DNA of 64,000 bases from Ardenticatenaceae bacterium (GTDB lineage: Bacteria; Chloroflexota; Anaerolineae; Promineifilales; Promineifilaceae): NCBI GenBank assembly GCA_030065875.1, contig JASJCR010000005.1, forward strand, positions 16,460-80,459, in the 5' to 3' direction. Below are positions 8,836 through 17,252 of this stretch, in pieces. The notes below the pieces were generated by a model. The model saw nothing but the letters and a program-made list of their open reading frames with translations. It was not told where the DNA came from and did not search any database. The translations under genes were made by a program, and so were the position numbers. Each line of letters begins with the position of its first letter. Position 1 is the first letter of the stretch.

Positions 8836-9001
8836 TGTCATTCTGAACGGAGCGCAGCGGAGTGAAGTATCCCGTCAGCAATCACTAAAATGGACCCCAA
8901 ATGGAGAGAGGCGATCCTTTCAGCCATTTGTGCCTGAGCGTGAGTTGGCCAGATTCTTCGCGAAGCCTGTCCTGAGCGAAGCCGAAGGGCTCAGAACGAC
9001 A
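8836..9001. repeat. MITE-like element with inverted ends
   Basis: The left end reads TGTCATTCTGAACGGAGCGC and the right end, on the other strand, TGTCGTTCTGAGCCC. The 166-base span fills most of the 284-base gap between the enzyme I and dehydrogenase genes and has no gene. A second copy of the design is at 61375-61519. Next to it, 9003-9045 holds CAGATT-rich repeat sequence that encodes the last residues of the enzyme I fusion. It may separate transcription of the PTS genes from the catabolic genes. Confidence 0.6.
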
Positions 9002-9017
9002 GGTGCAGCGCTGCAGA

Positions 9018-11054
9018 TTAATCAGATTTTCGCAGATTAGAAAGATTCCGAACTTCAGCGGCCGTGCGGCAGTGCAGCGCCTGCTGGGCGATCTTCCGAC
9101 AGTCGGCAAACGAAAGCGTTCGAATCTGGGCTTTTACCATTGGCAAGGCGCTGGTATTGACGCTCAATTCGTCGACCCCCAGCCCTAGCAAAACAGGTAG
9201 TGCCGCCGGGTCAGCCCCCAACTCCCCGCAGACGCCAACCCACTTGCCGTGGGCGTGAGCGGCAGCCACCGTGCGCGCAATGAGCTGCAGCACGGCCGGG
9301 TGCAGCCCATCCGCCTCGGCCGCCAGAATCGGATGCTGGCGGTCGATGGCCAGGGTGTATTGGGTCAAATCATTGGTCCCAATGGAGAAAAAGTCGATTT
9401 CAGGGGCAAAGGTCTCGGCCAGCAGGGCGGCTGAGGGAACTTCGATCATCATGCCGACCTCGACGGCCGGAGCGCCGACTTCCTGCCGCACCTCCTCCAC
9501 CATCTGGCGGGCAGCCTGCCATTCGTGATATTGACCAATCATGGGAAACATAATCCGCAGGGAACCCTGCGCAGCCGACCGCAAAATCGCGCGCAGCTGC
9601 GTCTTAAGGAGCTGAGGACGATTGAGGGCCAGACGAATGCCCCGTTCACCCAAAAATGGATTTTCTTCTTTTTCAATGTCGATATAGGGCACCGGTTTAT
9701 CCCCACCGATATCGAGGGTGCGCAGGATCACCGGCCGCCCGTTCATTTCACTGGCAATTGCGGCGTAAATTTCAGTTTGTTCTTCTTCCGTTGGGGCGGT
9801 TTGAGCCTGAATAAAGATAAATTCGGTGCGCAGCAGGCCGATGCCGTCTGCTCCGGCGGCCGCGGCCTTTCGGGCGTCTTCGACCGAACCGGCATTGGCG
9901 GCCACTTCAATTTTTCGCCCATCAACGGTGATCGCCTCCAGATGGGCGGTTTTTCGGGCTTCGGCGGCCGCCATGTCAGCTGCCTGGTGCCGTTTTTCCG
10001 CCTCCTTGAGCTCCGAAGCTGTGGGAGAGATGTTCAAAACGCCCGCCTGCCCATCGAGGATGGCCATCTGGCCAACCGGGGCCTTCAGGAGTGAATCACC
10101 CATTGCGACCACGGCCGGTATGCCCAGGGCGCGGGCGATAATGGCTGAATGGGCGTTCGGTCCACCGGCGACCGTGGCGATTCCAATCACCTTGCTTTTA
10201 TCGAGCTGGGCGGTGTCGGAGGGGGTTAGATCACGAGCCACCAGGATCACCGGCTCGACAATTTCCCGGGTCCAATCCGTTTGAGCACCCTTGCCCAGCA
10301 GGTGGTTCAGCACCCGCCGGCCGATATCGCGCACGTCGGCCGCCCGAGCAGACAGCAGTTCATCTTTCACCTGGGCCAGTTCATTAGCCTGGTCTTCGAT
10401 CTCACTCCACCACGCCTGCGGGGCGTTCGTCTTTTGTTTGATGCGGGCCTGAACAGCCTGTTTGAGCTGGGGGTCGTGCAGCATTTCTGAATGAGCGGCA
10501 AAAATCTCCGCTTCGGCCGCTGCATTTTGGCTCAACATGTGCTCGTGCAGCGCCTCAACTTCATCAGCGGCACTGGCAATGGCTTCCACGAGAGCGGCTG
10601 ATTCTTTTTCTACCCCTTGAAAATCTGTGGGGAGTTCAAAATCGCGGCTTTTCAGTTGAAAAAGTCGGCCGGTGACGATGCCGGTTGAAGCGCCAACCCC
10701 CTGCAGCAGATGTTCCGGCTGCTTTTCCGCCTCGGCCGGTAGTACTTCTTTGGGAGGGGAGCTGTCGGCAGCCGGTGTTTCGGTCACCGTTCCTTCTCCC
10801 AAACCATTGTGAACCGCGTGGCTAATTTCTTCGGAGGCCTGCTGCTCATCCGGCCCGGCAATATGCACCTCAATCTCGCTGGAAGTTTTTACACCCAACT
10901 TCAAGATCGAGATCAAGCTTTTGGCGTTGGCCACTTTTTCACCATAGTGAATCGATACGTCCGATTCAAACCGCTTGGCTAGATTGACGAGATATTTGGC
11001 CGGTCGAGCATGCAGCCCGGTTGGATTTTGAATAACCAGTGATAATGCTTTCAC
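9018..11054 (-). CDS. HPr-enzyme I fusion of the phosphotransferase system
   Basis: A 678-aa fusion of the general PTS proteins. HPr occupies residues 1-90 with active H15 (NPTGLHARPA) and S46 (NAKSLISIL). A linker follows (about 91-115), then enzyme I: phospho-His swivelling domain with H302 in GGPNAHSAIIARALG, and the PEP-binding barrel with LLRTEFIF, LRTLDIGGDKP, GTNDLTQYTLA and C609 in GVCGELG. It takes phosphate from PEP and passes it to EIIA. The start is GTG. The last residues (NLSNLRKSD) are encoded by intergenic CAGATT repeat. EIIA lies 52 bases upstream. Confidence 0.95.
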   Translation of the reverse strand: MKALSLVIQNPTGLHARPAKYLVNLAKRFESDVSIHYGEKVANAKSLISILKLGVKTSSEIEVHIAGPDEQQASEEISHAVHNGLGEGTVTETPAADSSPPKEVLPAEAEKQPEHLLQGVGASTGIVTGRLFQLKSRDFELPTDFQGVEKESAALVEAIASAADEVEALHEHMLSQNAAAEAEIFAAHSEMLHDPQLKQAVQARIKQKTNAPQAWWSEIEDQANELAQVKDELLSARAADVRDIGRRVLNHLLGKGAQTDWTREIVEPVILVARDLTPSDTAQLDKSKVIGIATVAGGPNAHSAIIARALGIPAVVAMGDSLLKAPVGQMAILDGQAGVLNISPTASELKEAEKRHQAADMAAAEARKTAHLEAITVDGRKIEVAANAGSVEDARKAAAAGADGIGLLRTEFIFIQAQTAPTEEEQTEIYAAIASEMNGRPVILRTLDIGGDKPVPYIDIEKEENPFLGERGIRLALNRPQLLKTQLRAILRSAAQGSLRIMFPMIGQYHEWQAARQMVEEVRQEVGAPAVEVGMMIEVPSAALLAETFAPEIDFFSIGTNDLTQYTLAIDRQHPILAAEADGLHPAVLQLIARTVAAAHAHGKWVGVCGELGADPAALPVLLGLGVDELSVNTSALPMVKAQIRTLSFADCRKIAQQALHCRTAAEVRNLSNLRKSD

Positions 11055-11106
11055 AACACCCTCTGTCCTTTCCTAACACCCTGATAAGTCAATCTTCTTT
11101 TACTTC

Positions 11107-11550
11107 TTAACTTTCAACCACTGTCTCCCCATTCAGGACCGCTAAAATCGCCTTGGGATCCGATGTTTTGGCCAGGCGCATGACCTGTTCTTCATCTTCA
11201 ACGGCGTCGGCCAAATTGGATAGAATTTCAATATGTTCATCCGATCCGGAAGCGATGCCGATAACCAGATAAACCGGTTCATCGTCTTCCCAAACGACCC
11301 CATCGGGAATTTGGACCACGGATATGCCGGTCTTTAAAATATCCGGCAGGTTTTCATGCATACCGTGAGGGATAGCCACCCCATTCCCCAAATAGGTAGA
11401 CATCGCTTCCTCGCGGGTCAACATGCCGTCTACATAGGATTCTTTGACCCGGCCGCTGTTTACGAGGAGCATTCCGGCCTGGCGGATCGCCTCTTCCTTG
11501 TTTTGGGGGGCCATACCCAATGCAATACAATCAAGCGCTAAAATACTCAT
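11107..11550 (-). CDS. mtlF: PTS mannitol-type EIIA component
   Basis: A 147-aa EIIA of the mannitol/fructose class. H62 in GVAIPHGM is the residue phosphorylated by HPr, and H106 (SDEHIEILSNLA) matches the second conserved His of mannitol EIIA. It passes phosphate to the EIIB encoded four bases upstream. In E. coli these domains are fused in MtlA; here A, B and C are separate genes in the order C, B, A. The tight spacing to EIIB indicates coupled translation. The mannitol assignment rests mainly on EIIC. Confidence 0.92.
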   Translation of the reverse strand: MSILALDCIALGMAPQNKEEAIRQAGMLLVNSGRVKESYVDGMLTREEAMSTYLGNGVAIPHGMHENLPDILKTGISVVQIPDGVVWEDDEPVYLVIGIASGSDEHIEILSNLADAVEDEEQVMRLAKTSDPKAILAVLNGETVVES

Positions 11551-11554
11551 GGTT

Positions 11555-11881
11555 TCAACTCACTGTATTTACAATCGGCCGATCTTCGGCAAATGAATTG
11601 ACCAGGGTATCAAAAGCCGGGTCGTTCAGAAAATGGTTAAAGGTGATGATGACCGCCGACGGTGCCTTTTTGCGCACCGTTTTGGCCAATCCTTTGTGCA
11701 CGATGATCAGCTTAGCATCGGCCGGCACCGCTCGCGCCGGCTTGTGCACAAGTTTGACGCCGGTGACCTTGGCCTTTTTCAACTTTTTCTTGATCGAATT
11801 GACAACCATCAAGCTCGATCCCATGCCTGCTTCACAGGCCATGATAATGGTATTTACTTCTGAAGGTTTAACTGTATCCAT
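11555..11881 (-). CDS. PTS mannitol-type EIIB component
   Basis: A 108-aa stand-alone EIIB. The phosphocysteine motif is IIMACEAGMGSS with C16, close to the ACDAGMGSS of E. coli MtlA. The fold continues with a basic helix and the segment KLIIVHKGL. It accepts phosphate from EIIA and gives it to the sugar during transport by EIIC. It stands between EIIC and EIIA; a 104-base gap with a hairpin separates it from EIIC. Confidence 0.92.
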   Translation of the reverse strand: MDTVKPSEVNTIIMACEAGMGSSLMVVNSIKKKLKKAKVTGVKLVHKPARAVPADAKLIIVHKGLAKTVRKKAPSAVIITFNHFLNDPAFDTLVNSFAEDRPIVNTVS

Positions 11882-11955
11882 ATTTTTACTCTATGCTGAT
11901 TGTGGCAGAAGGTGTTTCGGTCAGCCTGCTAAATTGCGAAGGGAGTTTATTCCAA

Positions 11956-11983
11956 CCGAAACCACCTCTGCGTGGTAAACCGG
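11956..11983 (-). promoter_or_regulatory. Intercistronic hairpin between EIIC and EIIB
   Basis: On the minus strand CCG..ACCAC and GTGGT..CGG can pair around a six-base loop (GCAGAG). It lies just after the EIIC stop and is not followed by a U-run, so an RNA processing or stability element is more likely than a full terminator. It could set the ratio of membrane to soluble PTS subunits. Confidence 0.4.
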
Positions 11984-11985
11984 TT

Positions 11986-13053
11986 TTAGGTCAAACCGGG
12001 TACACCCTCCATGATTTCCTCTTCACTTTCTTCTTCTTCGCCAACCGTAACCGGCCGGAACCGCAAGATTCCAATGCCCACCGCGGCGGAAACAACTGTC
12101 CCAATGGCAACGCCGGTCATCACCGCAAAAAACTGACCTGGTGGGGTGACGGCAATATAGGCTAAAATCGACCCGGGTGATGGGGTAGCCACAAGACCGG
12201 CCCCGGATATCGTGAACCACAAGTCGGCTGCAAAGCCACCGGCAATGGTGGCCAGGATCATAATCGGATGGGCCAGCACGTAGGGAAAATAAATTTCGTG
12301 AATGCCACCCAGGAAGTGAATGATCATCGCCCCCGGAGCGGATTGTTTCATCATGCCCTTCCCGGCTACATAGTAAGCGATGAGCAGACCCAAACCCGGA
12401 CCGGGATTGGTTTCCAGCAGGAAATGAATCGCCCGGCCGGATTCTTCTGCCGCGGCCACCCCAAGGGGAGCCAACACGCCGTGATTTAGAGCGTTGTTGA
12501 GGAACAACACCTTGGCCGGCTCGATGATAATGGCCGCCAGGGGCAGCAGACGAGCGTTGATCATGACGTCGACAATCCCACCCAGGAAGTTGCTGATCGC
12601 TTCAACAACCGGGCCGATGGCGATCAGGGCGATCATGGCCAGAACGGTGCCGATAATGCCAATCGAGAAGTTGTTAACCAACATTTCAAAACCAACCGGG
12701 ATCCGATCTTCAACCGCCTCATCAACCTTCATCATGATCCAGCCGGCCAGCGGACCGACTATCATTGCTCCAAGAAACATCGGAATATCAGCCCCGACAA
12801 CAACCCCCATCGTCATGATCGCCCCCAGCACGCCACCGCGATGGCCGTGTATCATCTTGCCGCCGGTGTAGCCGATCAAAATCGGCAGAAGGTTCAAAAT
12901 CATTGGGCCGACCAATTCGGAAAAGGTCTCGTTGGGCAGCCACCCTGTAGGAATAAAGATAGCTGTAATCAATCCCCAGGCGATAAACGCCCCGATGTTG
13001 GGGATGATCATGCCGGCCATGAACCCACCAAACTGCTGCAATCGTTCTCTCAT
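11986..13053 (-). CDS. mtlA: PTS mannitol-specific EIIC permease
   Basis: A 355-aa membrane permease, the translocation unit of the hexitol PTS. It matches the E. coli MtlA EIIC domain closely: MIIPNIGAFIAWGLITA, FIPTGWLPNETF, VGADIPMFLGAMI, FEMLVNNFS, LFLNNALNHGVLAPLG, NPGPGLGLLIAY and HFLGGIHEIYFPYVL. I chose the ATG at 13053 because a strong GGAG site precedes it and homology begins there; a longer frame to 13119 adds an unrelated tail. The strong match makes mannitol, or a close hexitol, the likely substrate. No fused B or A domain follows. Confidence 0.95.
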   Translation of the reverse strand: MRERLQQFGGFMAGMIIPNIGAFIAWGLITAIFIPTGWLPNETFSELVGPMILNLLPILIGYTGGKMIHGHRGGVLGAIMTMGVVVGADIPMFLGAMIVGPLAGWIMMKVDEAVEDRIPVGFEMLVNNFSIGIIGTVLAMIALIAIGPVVEAISNFLGGIVDVMINARLLPLAAIIIEPAKVLFLNNALNHGVLAPLGVAAAEESGRAIHFLLETNPGPGLGLLIAYYVAGKGMMKQSAPGAMIIHFLGGIHEIYFPYVLAHPIMILATIAGGFAADLWFTISGAGLVATPSPGSILAYIAVTPPGQFFAVMTGVAIGTVVSAAVGIGILRFRPVTVGEEEESEEEIMEGVPGLT

Positions 13054-13193
13054 TTTGCTCTCCTTATCTTCAAAATATCCTTCACAATTTTTATGTGTCC
13101 AGAATGAACAGCCAGGCAAGAATGCTCAGCCATGTTGACTTGATTGATTTATTTCATTCGGCTTTGATTATTTATAGTCGGATCAGAATGCGC

Positions 13194-14756
13194 TTATTGC
13201 GCGAGCCAGTTGGTAATGGCATTAATATCCTCTGGCAGAAGCAGGGGATGAACCTGAATCACCTTCACCTGCAGCGGTATGGTTTCTAATGGAACGGTGG
13301 TGATGATTAAATCGGCTAATTTCTGACGGCTGGCGGTTAATTCGCGCAGCGAGATCACGGTCAGATGGCCCAATCTTGGAAAACGGGCCTTTAATCGGGC
13401 CACCAGCAGCTGGGCGGTGGCCATCCCGCTGGGGCAAACAACCAGCACATCTTTTAATTCATGCGGCCGTTCACGAATGTACGCCGCGCGCAGCAGCAGC
13501 ACCAGGTTATTGATATCGTGTTCCGGAAGATGAATGCCGGTTGATCGGCTAATTTCTTCAGCCAGAGCGTTGGCTACTTCATATTCAAAAGCGTACTTTT
13601 CACTTGATAGTGAATTAATCTGATTGGGGGTCGGTGCCCACAGTTCAAACAAATTTCGCAAATATGCCGGGACAAGGTTGGCGATCAGGCCATCCCGCAG
13701 CGTGGCGTCATAATTAATCGTCGGCATCTCATACGCTTCTGCAGCCAGGCGCAGCAGCTTTGAAATGAGTTTCTCAAATGATCTTTCTGTTTCTGAGTCA
13801 CTGGGCCAGCGATCATTTTTGGCGCTGGACAACAAATGAATCGTGATCGCGGCCGTCTCGTAGTTGACAACTGGGGACTCATTTTCGAGCGCGGGAAATT
13901 GGGAAAGGAGCATATTCCGGGCCACATTCCACACCGCGCCATCTTCGAACTGGGCGATCAATTCCAGGCGCCCCGGCATCGCGCTTAAGCGGTTTGCCCG
14001 AGCGATCTGATCAAACTGGATGGCAAAAGCCAGGGCGAGGTGCCAAACCTCGTGGTCGGTAAAGCGGCCGCCGATATCGGCTTCGGCAAAAGCGACCTGG
14101 TCCATCGCCACATCCAGGTAAAGATCATTTAAATACCCGTGAACCACTTTGAGAATCGGCATGAGTTCAACATCTTTTATCAGCGTAAATTCAAGGTATC
14201 CGGCTTGATTAACCGACCAAATCGGATCTTCAAACGGAACCTCACCCCACAGCAGGGCGGTTAAAGCCTGACGCTGCTTATGTTCGGAGCCGCTGATCCA
14301 GATGCCATAATTTGGCCGGCGCTCAACGGTCAGGTCGAAACTCTTCAGCCACGCCTCAACGCGCTCCATATCTTTTAAGATCGTTGACCGGGATACCTGG
14401 TTATCGTTTTGCAGGTTGATCAAATTAAGCGGCTGGTCAGCACGGAGCAGCGTCAGGGCGATCAGCTGATGCCGTTGACCGGCCGTTAAAATTAAATCAA
14501 CTCGCTGTCCCGCCTGCAGCTCCGCAAGCAGCTGCGACCGCTCGGCCGCTGTACAGCTTAAATCGATCCCAATCCCCGGTGAAATGTGGATATCAATATT
14601 TCTTTGCCCCAACCATTGACGAACCCCTTTTAAACCATAATTGATTTGCCGGGGGGTCAAGTTCAATCTGTCTGCGAGGTCAGCAATGACCACGACACCG
14701 TCTGTCTCCAGCAGCATTCGCAGCATATCTCGCTGTCTCGTATTAAGAGATATCAT
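13194..14756 (-). CDS. MtlR-like PTS-domain transcriptional regulator
   Basis: A 520-aa activator-type regulator at the head of the PTS operon. Order of domains: N-terminal winged helix (LNTRQRDMLRMLLETDGVVV), a second HTH of Mga/BglG type (about 85-155), PRD-like regions (about 180-430) and a C-terminal EIIB-like domain with C441 in VCPSGMATAQ. The PRD segments DGLIANLVPAYLR and INNLVLLLRAAY lack the histidines expected there. It probably senses the PTS through the EIIB-like cysteine. The ATG at 14756 is preferred to a TTG at 14783. No EIIA domain follows, unlike Bacillus MtlR. Confidence 0.85.
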   Translation of the reverse strand: MISLNTRQRDMLRMLLETDGVVVIADLADRLNLTPRQINYGLKGVRQWLGQRNIDIHISPGIGIDLSCTAAERSQLLAELQAGQRVDLILTAGQRHQLIALTLLRADQPLNLINLQNDNQVSRSTILKDMERVEAWLKSFDLTVERRPNYGIWISGSEHKQRQALTALLWGEVPFEDPIWSVNQAGYLEFTLIKDVELMPILKVVHGYLNDLYLDVAMDQVAFAEADIGGRFTDHEVWHLALAFAIQFDQIARANRLSAMPGRLELIAQFEDGAVWNVARNMLLSQFPALENESPVVNYETAAITIHLLSSAKNDRWPSDSETERSFEKLISKLLRLAAEAYEMPTINYDATLRDGLIANLVPAYLRNLFELWAPTPNQINSLSSEKYAFEYEVANALAEEISRSTGIHLPEHDINNLVLLLRAAYIRERPHELKDVLVVCPSGMATAQLLVARLKARFPRLGHLTVISLRELTASRQKLADLIITTVPLETIPLQVKVIQVHPLLLPEDINAITNWLAQ

Positions 14757-14878
14757 GATTGTGGTTGTGGTTGGGTGGATCAAAGTAAATGACCTTGCGT
14801 AACGAACTCATTAACCTTTTGTTAACATTCAACGAGTTCATTGTAGCAAATCATTTGGGCAATTTGTACTAAAAACTC

Positions 14879-14896
14879 CTGCACCTTTTTGTGCAG
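14879..14896 (-). terminator. Rho-independent terminator
   Basis: CTGCAC and GTGCAG pair around AAAAAG, and on the minus strand the stem is followed by GAGTTTTT. It lies 41 bases after the stop of the 116-aa gene and would end that transcript before the regulator gene. The rest of the 180-base gap has an inverted pair (GAACTC/GAGTTC, about 14801-14836) that could be the regulator's own control site. Confidence 0.6.
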
Positions 14897-14936
14897 ATCT
14901 TTTGACAAAAGTAGATGATTTGATGGTTGGGGGAGG

Positions 14937-15287
14937 CTATTTGGGCAATCTGTGATCCAGGTGGGCGTAAAACCAGGTGACAACGGTCTTTAAAACCCCT
15001 TTTCTGGCCCCAAACATGAGCTTTTGGCCGACCGCATTTAAGGGATAAGCGGTTAAATTAAGCGTTGTTTGCCCCTCTTGAGAGGGGACAAGTTCAATTT
15101 TCAGCCAGCTACGATCACCCAAAGTCTTGCCTAAAATGGTTTTGTGAAACTGGGCAACCAGAACACCCTGCTCAGAATCATTTTCCTGGAGCTGGCCCTC
15201 CAAACCCAAGATCGCCTCTTTAGCGGCTTCAAATACAACGGCTGACGGGTGTGTATAAACTTTGCTTTCTTCTATAGTAAGTGACAT
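14937..15287 (-). CDS. Hypothetical protein, possible SRPBCC-like fold
   Basis: A 116-aa soluble protein. The pattern of an N-terminal strand, a helix (SAVVFEAAKEAILGLE), several strands (WLKIELVP, TTLNLTAYPL) and a C-terminal helix could fit a SRPBCC/START-like domain, but this is weak. The ATG at 15287 is preferred over a longer frame since AAGGAG precedes it. It ends at a clear terminator and has its own transcript. I do not recognise the family. Confidence 0.6.
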   Translation of the reverse strand: MSLTIEESKVYTHPSAVVFEAAKEAILGLEGQLQENDSEQGVLVAQFHKTILGKTLGDRSWLKIELVPSQEGQTTLNLTAYPLNAVGQKLMFGARKGVLKTVVTWFYAHLDHRLPK

Positions 15288-15400
15288 GTTTTTCTCCTTG
15301 AAAAATCCCGAAGCTGTCTTTAATTGTAAACCGCAGGAGAGCCGCAAACTATAGTGACCTTTGTTGGCAAAGTTGTGACAAAGGTGAATGAATGGGGTGG

Positions 15401-16030
15401 TTAATCAAAGCGAGTTGGGCCGCGCCCGTTTTGGATCATGGCCACCGCGTCCTGGATTTGGTGGGGGAGAACTCGGGCCAGCGAGAGTTCCGGAAGCGCA
15501 TCTGGGGGGAAAAAGGCGACTTCGCTGGCTTCTGCGTTGGGGGTCGGCCGGCCGCCGGTAATTTCACAGTGAAAGAAAAGTTTGTATATATGGTAGGGAG
15601 CAGGCGGCAAATGCCCCTGTTTTTCACGATCGTAGACGGCCAAAACGCGGCGGACATCCACTTCAAAGCCGCTTTCCTCCCACATTTCCCGTCGAACCGC
15701 TTCGGCCGGAGAATCGTTGACATCGGCCCAACCTCCCGGTAAGGTCCAGCGACCCTGATCGGCAATTTCGCGCACCAGCAAAACCTGACCCTCACGCAGG
15801 GCCACGCCGCGGACATCAACTTTGGGAGTGGCATAACCGTATTCGAGATCAAACAGATTGCGAATCCAGGCCGGCTCGGTATCGCTGTACGCCCCCATCA
15901 TCTCGGCCGCAATATTGGCGATCTGCTCGTATCGCTCTCGATCGTATTGGTTTTCATTGAAGTGCAGGCCGGTTTGGCTGATCGCCTGCAGGGCTTTGGC
16001 CCAGTTAAGCCATTGGGAGGAAGATGACAT
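15401..16030 (-). CDS. Nudix hydrolase with N-terminal extension
   Basis: A 209-aa Nudix protein. Residues about 1-60 form the helical N-terminal module seen in YjhB-like hydrolases of nucleoside diphosphate derivatives; the catalytic domain follows (KVDVRGVALREGQVLLVRE), with the Nudix box GGWADVNDSPAEA then RREMWEESGFE. The Glu pairs for metal binding are intact. It likely splits ADP-sugar or other nucleotide diphosphate compounds. It follows the PfkB gene, separated by inverted heptamer repeats. The ATG has AGGAC 13 bases before it rather than a strong ribosome site. Confidence 0.88.
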   Translation of the reverse strand: MSSSSQWLNWAKALQAISQTGLHFNENQYDRERYEQIANIAAEMMGAYSDTEPAWIRNLFDLEYGYATPKVDVRGVALREGQVLLVREIADQGRWTLPGGWADVNDSPAEAVRREMWEESGFEVDVRRVLAVYDREKQGHLPPAPYHIYKLFFHCEITGGRPTPNAEASEVAFFPPDALPELSLARVLPHQIQDAVAMIQNGRGPTRFD

Positions 16031-16062
16031 AGTTGAAAGTCCTGAGTTAAAAGTCCTAAGGA

Positions 16063-16165
16063 AAAAGACGAGAGACGGGAGAAGGGTTGCTATCTCGGGT
16101 CTCCTGTCTCCCGTCCCTTGTCTTTCGTCTGTGGTCTGTAGTCTGAGGTCTGTAGTCTTTTCAAC
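16063..16165. repeat. Heptamer tandem tracts in inverted arrangement
   Basis: A plus-strand GACGAGA GACGGGA tract and, about 60 bases on, a complementary run (TCTGTGG TCTGTAG TCTGAGG TCTGTAG) with a 7-base period. The arms GACGAGAGACGGGAGA and TCTCCCGTC can pair. The right part encodes the C-terminal tail of the PfkB protein (TSDYRPQTKDKGRETGDPR). Confidence 0.7.
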
Positions 16166-17031
16166 ATTTTTTGATTGATGAGTGTATCCGTGCTGGCCCG
16201 TTGGGCACAGGTGTAGCGGGCCACGATTTGCCCACGATTCACCGACTCGATCAGCGGCCGTTTTTCGAGAACATAGCTGGTTAAAAAACCCACCGCCAAC
16301 CCGTCACCCGCCCCATTGGTATCAACAACCGGTAAATCAAGGGGAATCGGCGGTAAAAATTGAATGTCGTCCACGGTGCCAACGGCCGCTCCCTTAGCCC
16401 CCAGACCGCTCACCACAATCCGGCCGGGCTTATTAGCGAGCAAAAGGCACATCAGTGGTGCGGGATCCTCATGGTTGGTGGCGGAAAAGAATAGGATATC
16501 GGCCAGATCAACAAATTCACGCCGGTAGGGATCTTCCGGATCTACCACATCCTGAATATCGCAGGCGATGGTTACCCCGGCCGTTCTGGCCAGCGGCAGC
16601 AGGTGTCGCGCCCAGTTAGGGATATTGAAGTGGGCCAGTTTGGCCCCGGCAAAAAGTTTTTTGGCGATCTCAAGGGGGGGAGAAAGTTCCATATGCCCTT
16701 TGCCATCGTAAAAATTTTTGCGCCGGCCGTCTTTGTACATGATGTTGACGCTGCGGGCGGTGCCGGAAGGGTCGACGAGCAACCCGGTGCAGTCGATCTG
16801 ATCGCGGGCGAACGCCTCTCGCACCATCCGGCCGGCCGCATCGTCACCAACGTGACCGATAAAGGCGGTTTTACGCCCCAGCTGCGCATATCCCCGTGCC
16901 GCATACCCTCCGGCCTGTCCGACATAATCGATATTTTCGGTGAAGTTGGCTTCGACCGAGAAATCGACCTCCTCTCCATGCAAATACACGTTGGTGTCGA
17001 TTCCCACATTTCCAACAACGACTACACCCAT
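16090..17031 (-). CDS. PfkB-family carbohydrate kinase
   Basis: A 313-aa ribokinase-fold kinase. It opens with VVVVGNVGIDTNVYL, has GGYAARGYAQLGRKTAFIGHVG (glycine-rich sugar site), and ends with DTNGAGDGLAVGFL, catalytic D243. The sugar or nucleoside substrate cannot be told. I use the ATG at 17031, which has GGA 11 bases upstream; the frame runs on to 17118 through operator sequence and is unlikely. The last 20 residues come from heptamer repeat. An operator matching the one before the divergent ATPase lies at 17085-17106. Confidence 0.88.
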   Translation of the reverse strand: MGVVVVGNVGIDTNVYLHGEEVDFSVEANFTENIDYVGQAGGYAARGYAQLGRKTAFIGHVGDDAAGRMVREAFARDQIDCTGLLVDPSGTARSVNIMYKDGRRKNFYDGKGHMELSPPLEIAKKLFAGAKLAHFNIPNWARHLLPLARTAGVTIACDIQDVVDPEDPYRREFVDLADILFFSATNHEDPAPLMCLLLANKPGRIVVSGLGAKGAAVGTVDDIQFLPPIPLDLPVVDTNGAGDGLAVGFLTSYVLEKRPLIESVNRGQIVARYTCAQRASTDTLINQKMLKRLQTSDYRPQTKDKGRETGDPR

Positions 17032-17084
17032 GACTCCATTCCTATTAACTTGACAATAACGAAACCGCTCAGTATACTTTCGTA

Positions 17085-17106
17085 TATGATACTTGAAAGT
17101 ATCATA
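17085..17106. promoter_or_regulatory. Inverted-repeat operator, copy 1
   Basis: Arms TATGATACTT and AAGTATCATA flank a two-base centre (GA). The core 14-mer ATACTTGAAAGTAT recurs, on the other strand, at 17216-17237. This copy is 54 bases before the PfkB start. Confidence 0.65.
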
Positions 17107-17181
17107 CCCTGATTGCATATGCTTTTGCTGCTTATGTCAATCGCGAGCCACCAACTTCACAATTTATGTCAACTAAACCCC

Positions 17182-17210
17182 TTGACACGCCACCCAATTT
17201 AACATAAAAT
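17182..17210 (+). promoter_or_regulatory. Sigma-70-type promoter of the ATPase gene
   Basis: A perfect -35 (TTGACA, 17182-17187), 17-base spacer and a -10 of TAAAAT (17205-17210). The start of transcription would fall near 17217, inside the second operator copy, so a bound repressor would block initiation. Confidence 0.7.
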
Positions 17211-17215
17211 TACAT

Positions 17216-17237
17216 TATTATACTTTCAAGTATTATA
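17216..17237. promoter_or_regulatory. Inverted-repeat operator, copy 2
   Basis: TAT-ATACTT and AAGTAT-ATA pair, with one mismatch, around a TC centre. It overlaps the predicted transcription start of the ATPase gene and shares its core with the copy at 17085-17106. The protein that binds is not known; the HTH in the ATPase is one candidate. Confidence 0.6.
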
Positions 17238-17252
17238 CCGAGCGTGTATATT

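Noticed and set aside
11986..13119. EIIC start at 13119 with a 22-residue extra N-terminus
   Set aside because: MtlA homology and a strong ribosome site both mark the ATG at 13053; the extension is unlike any EIIC.
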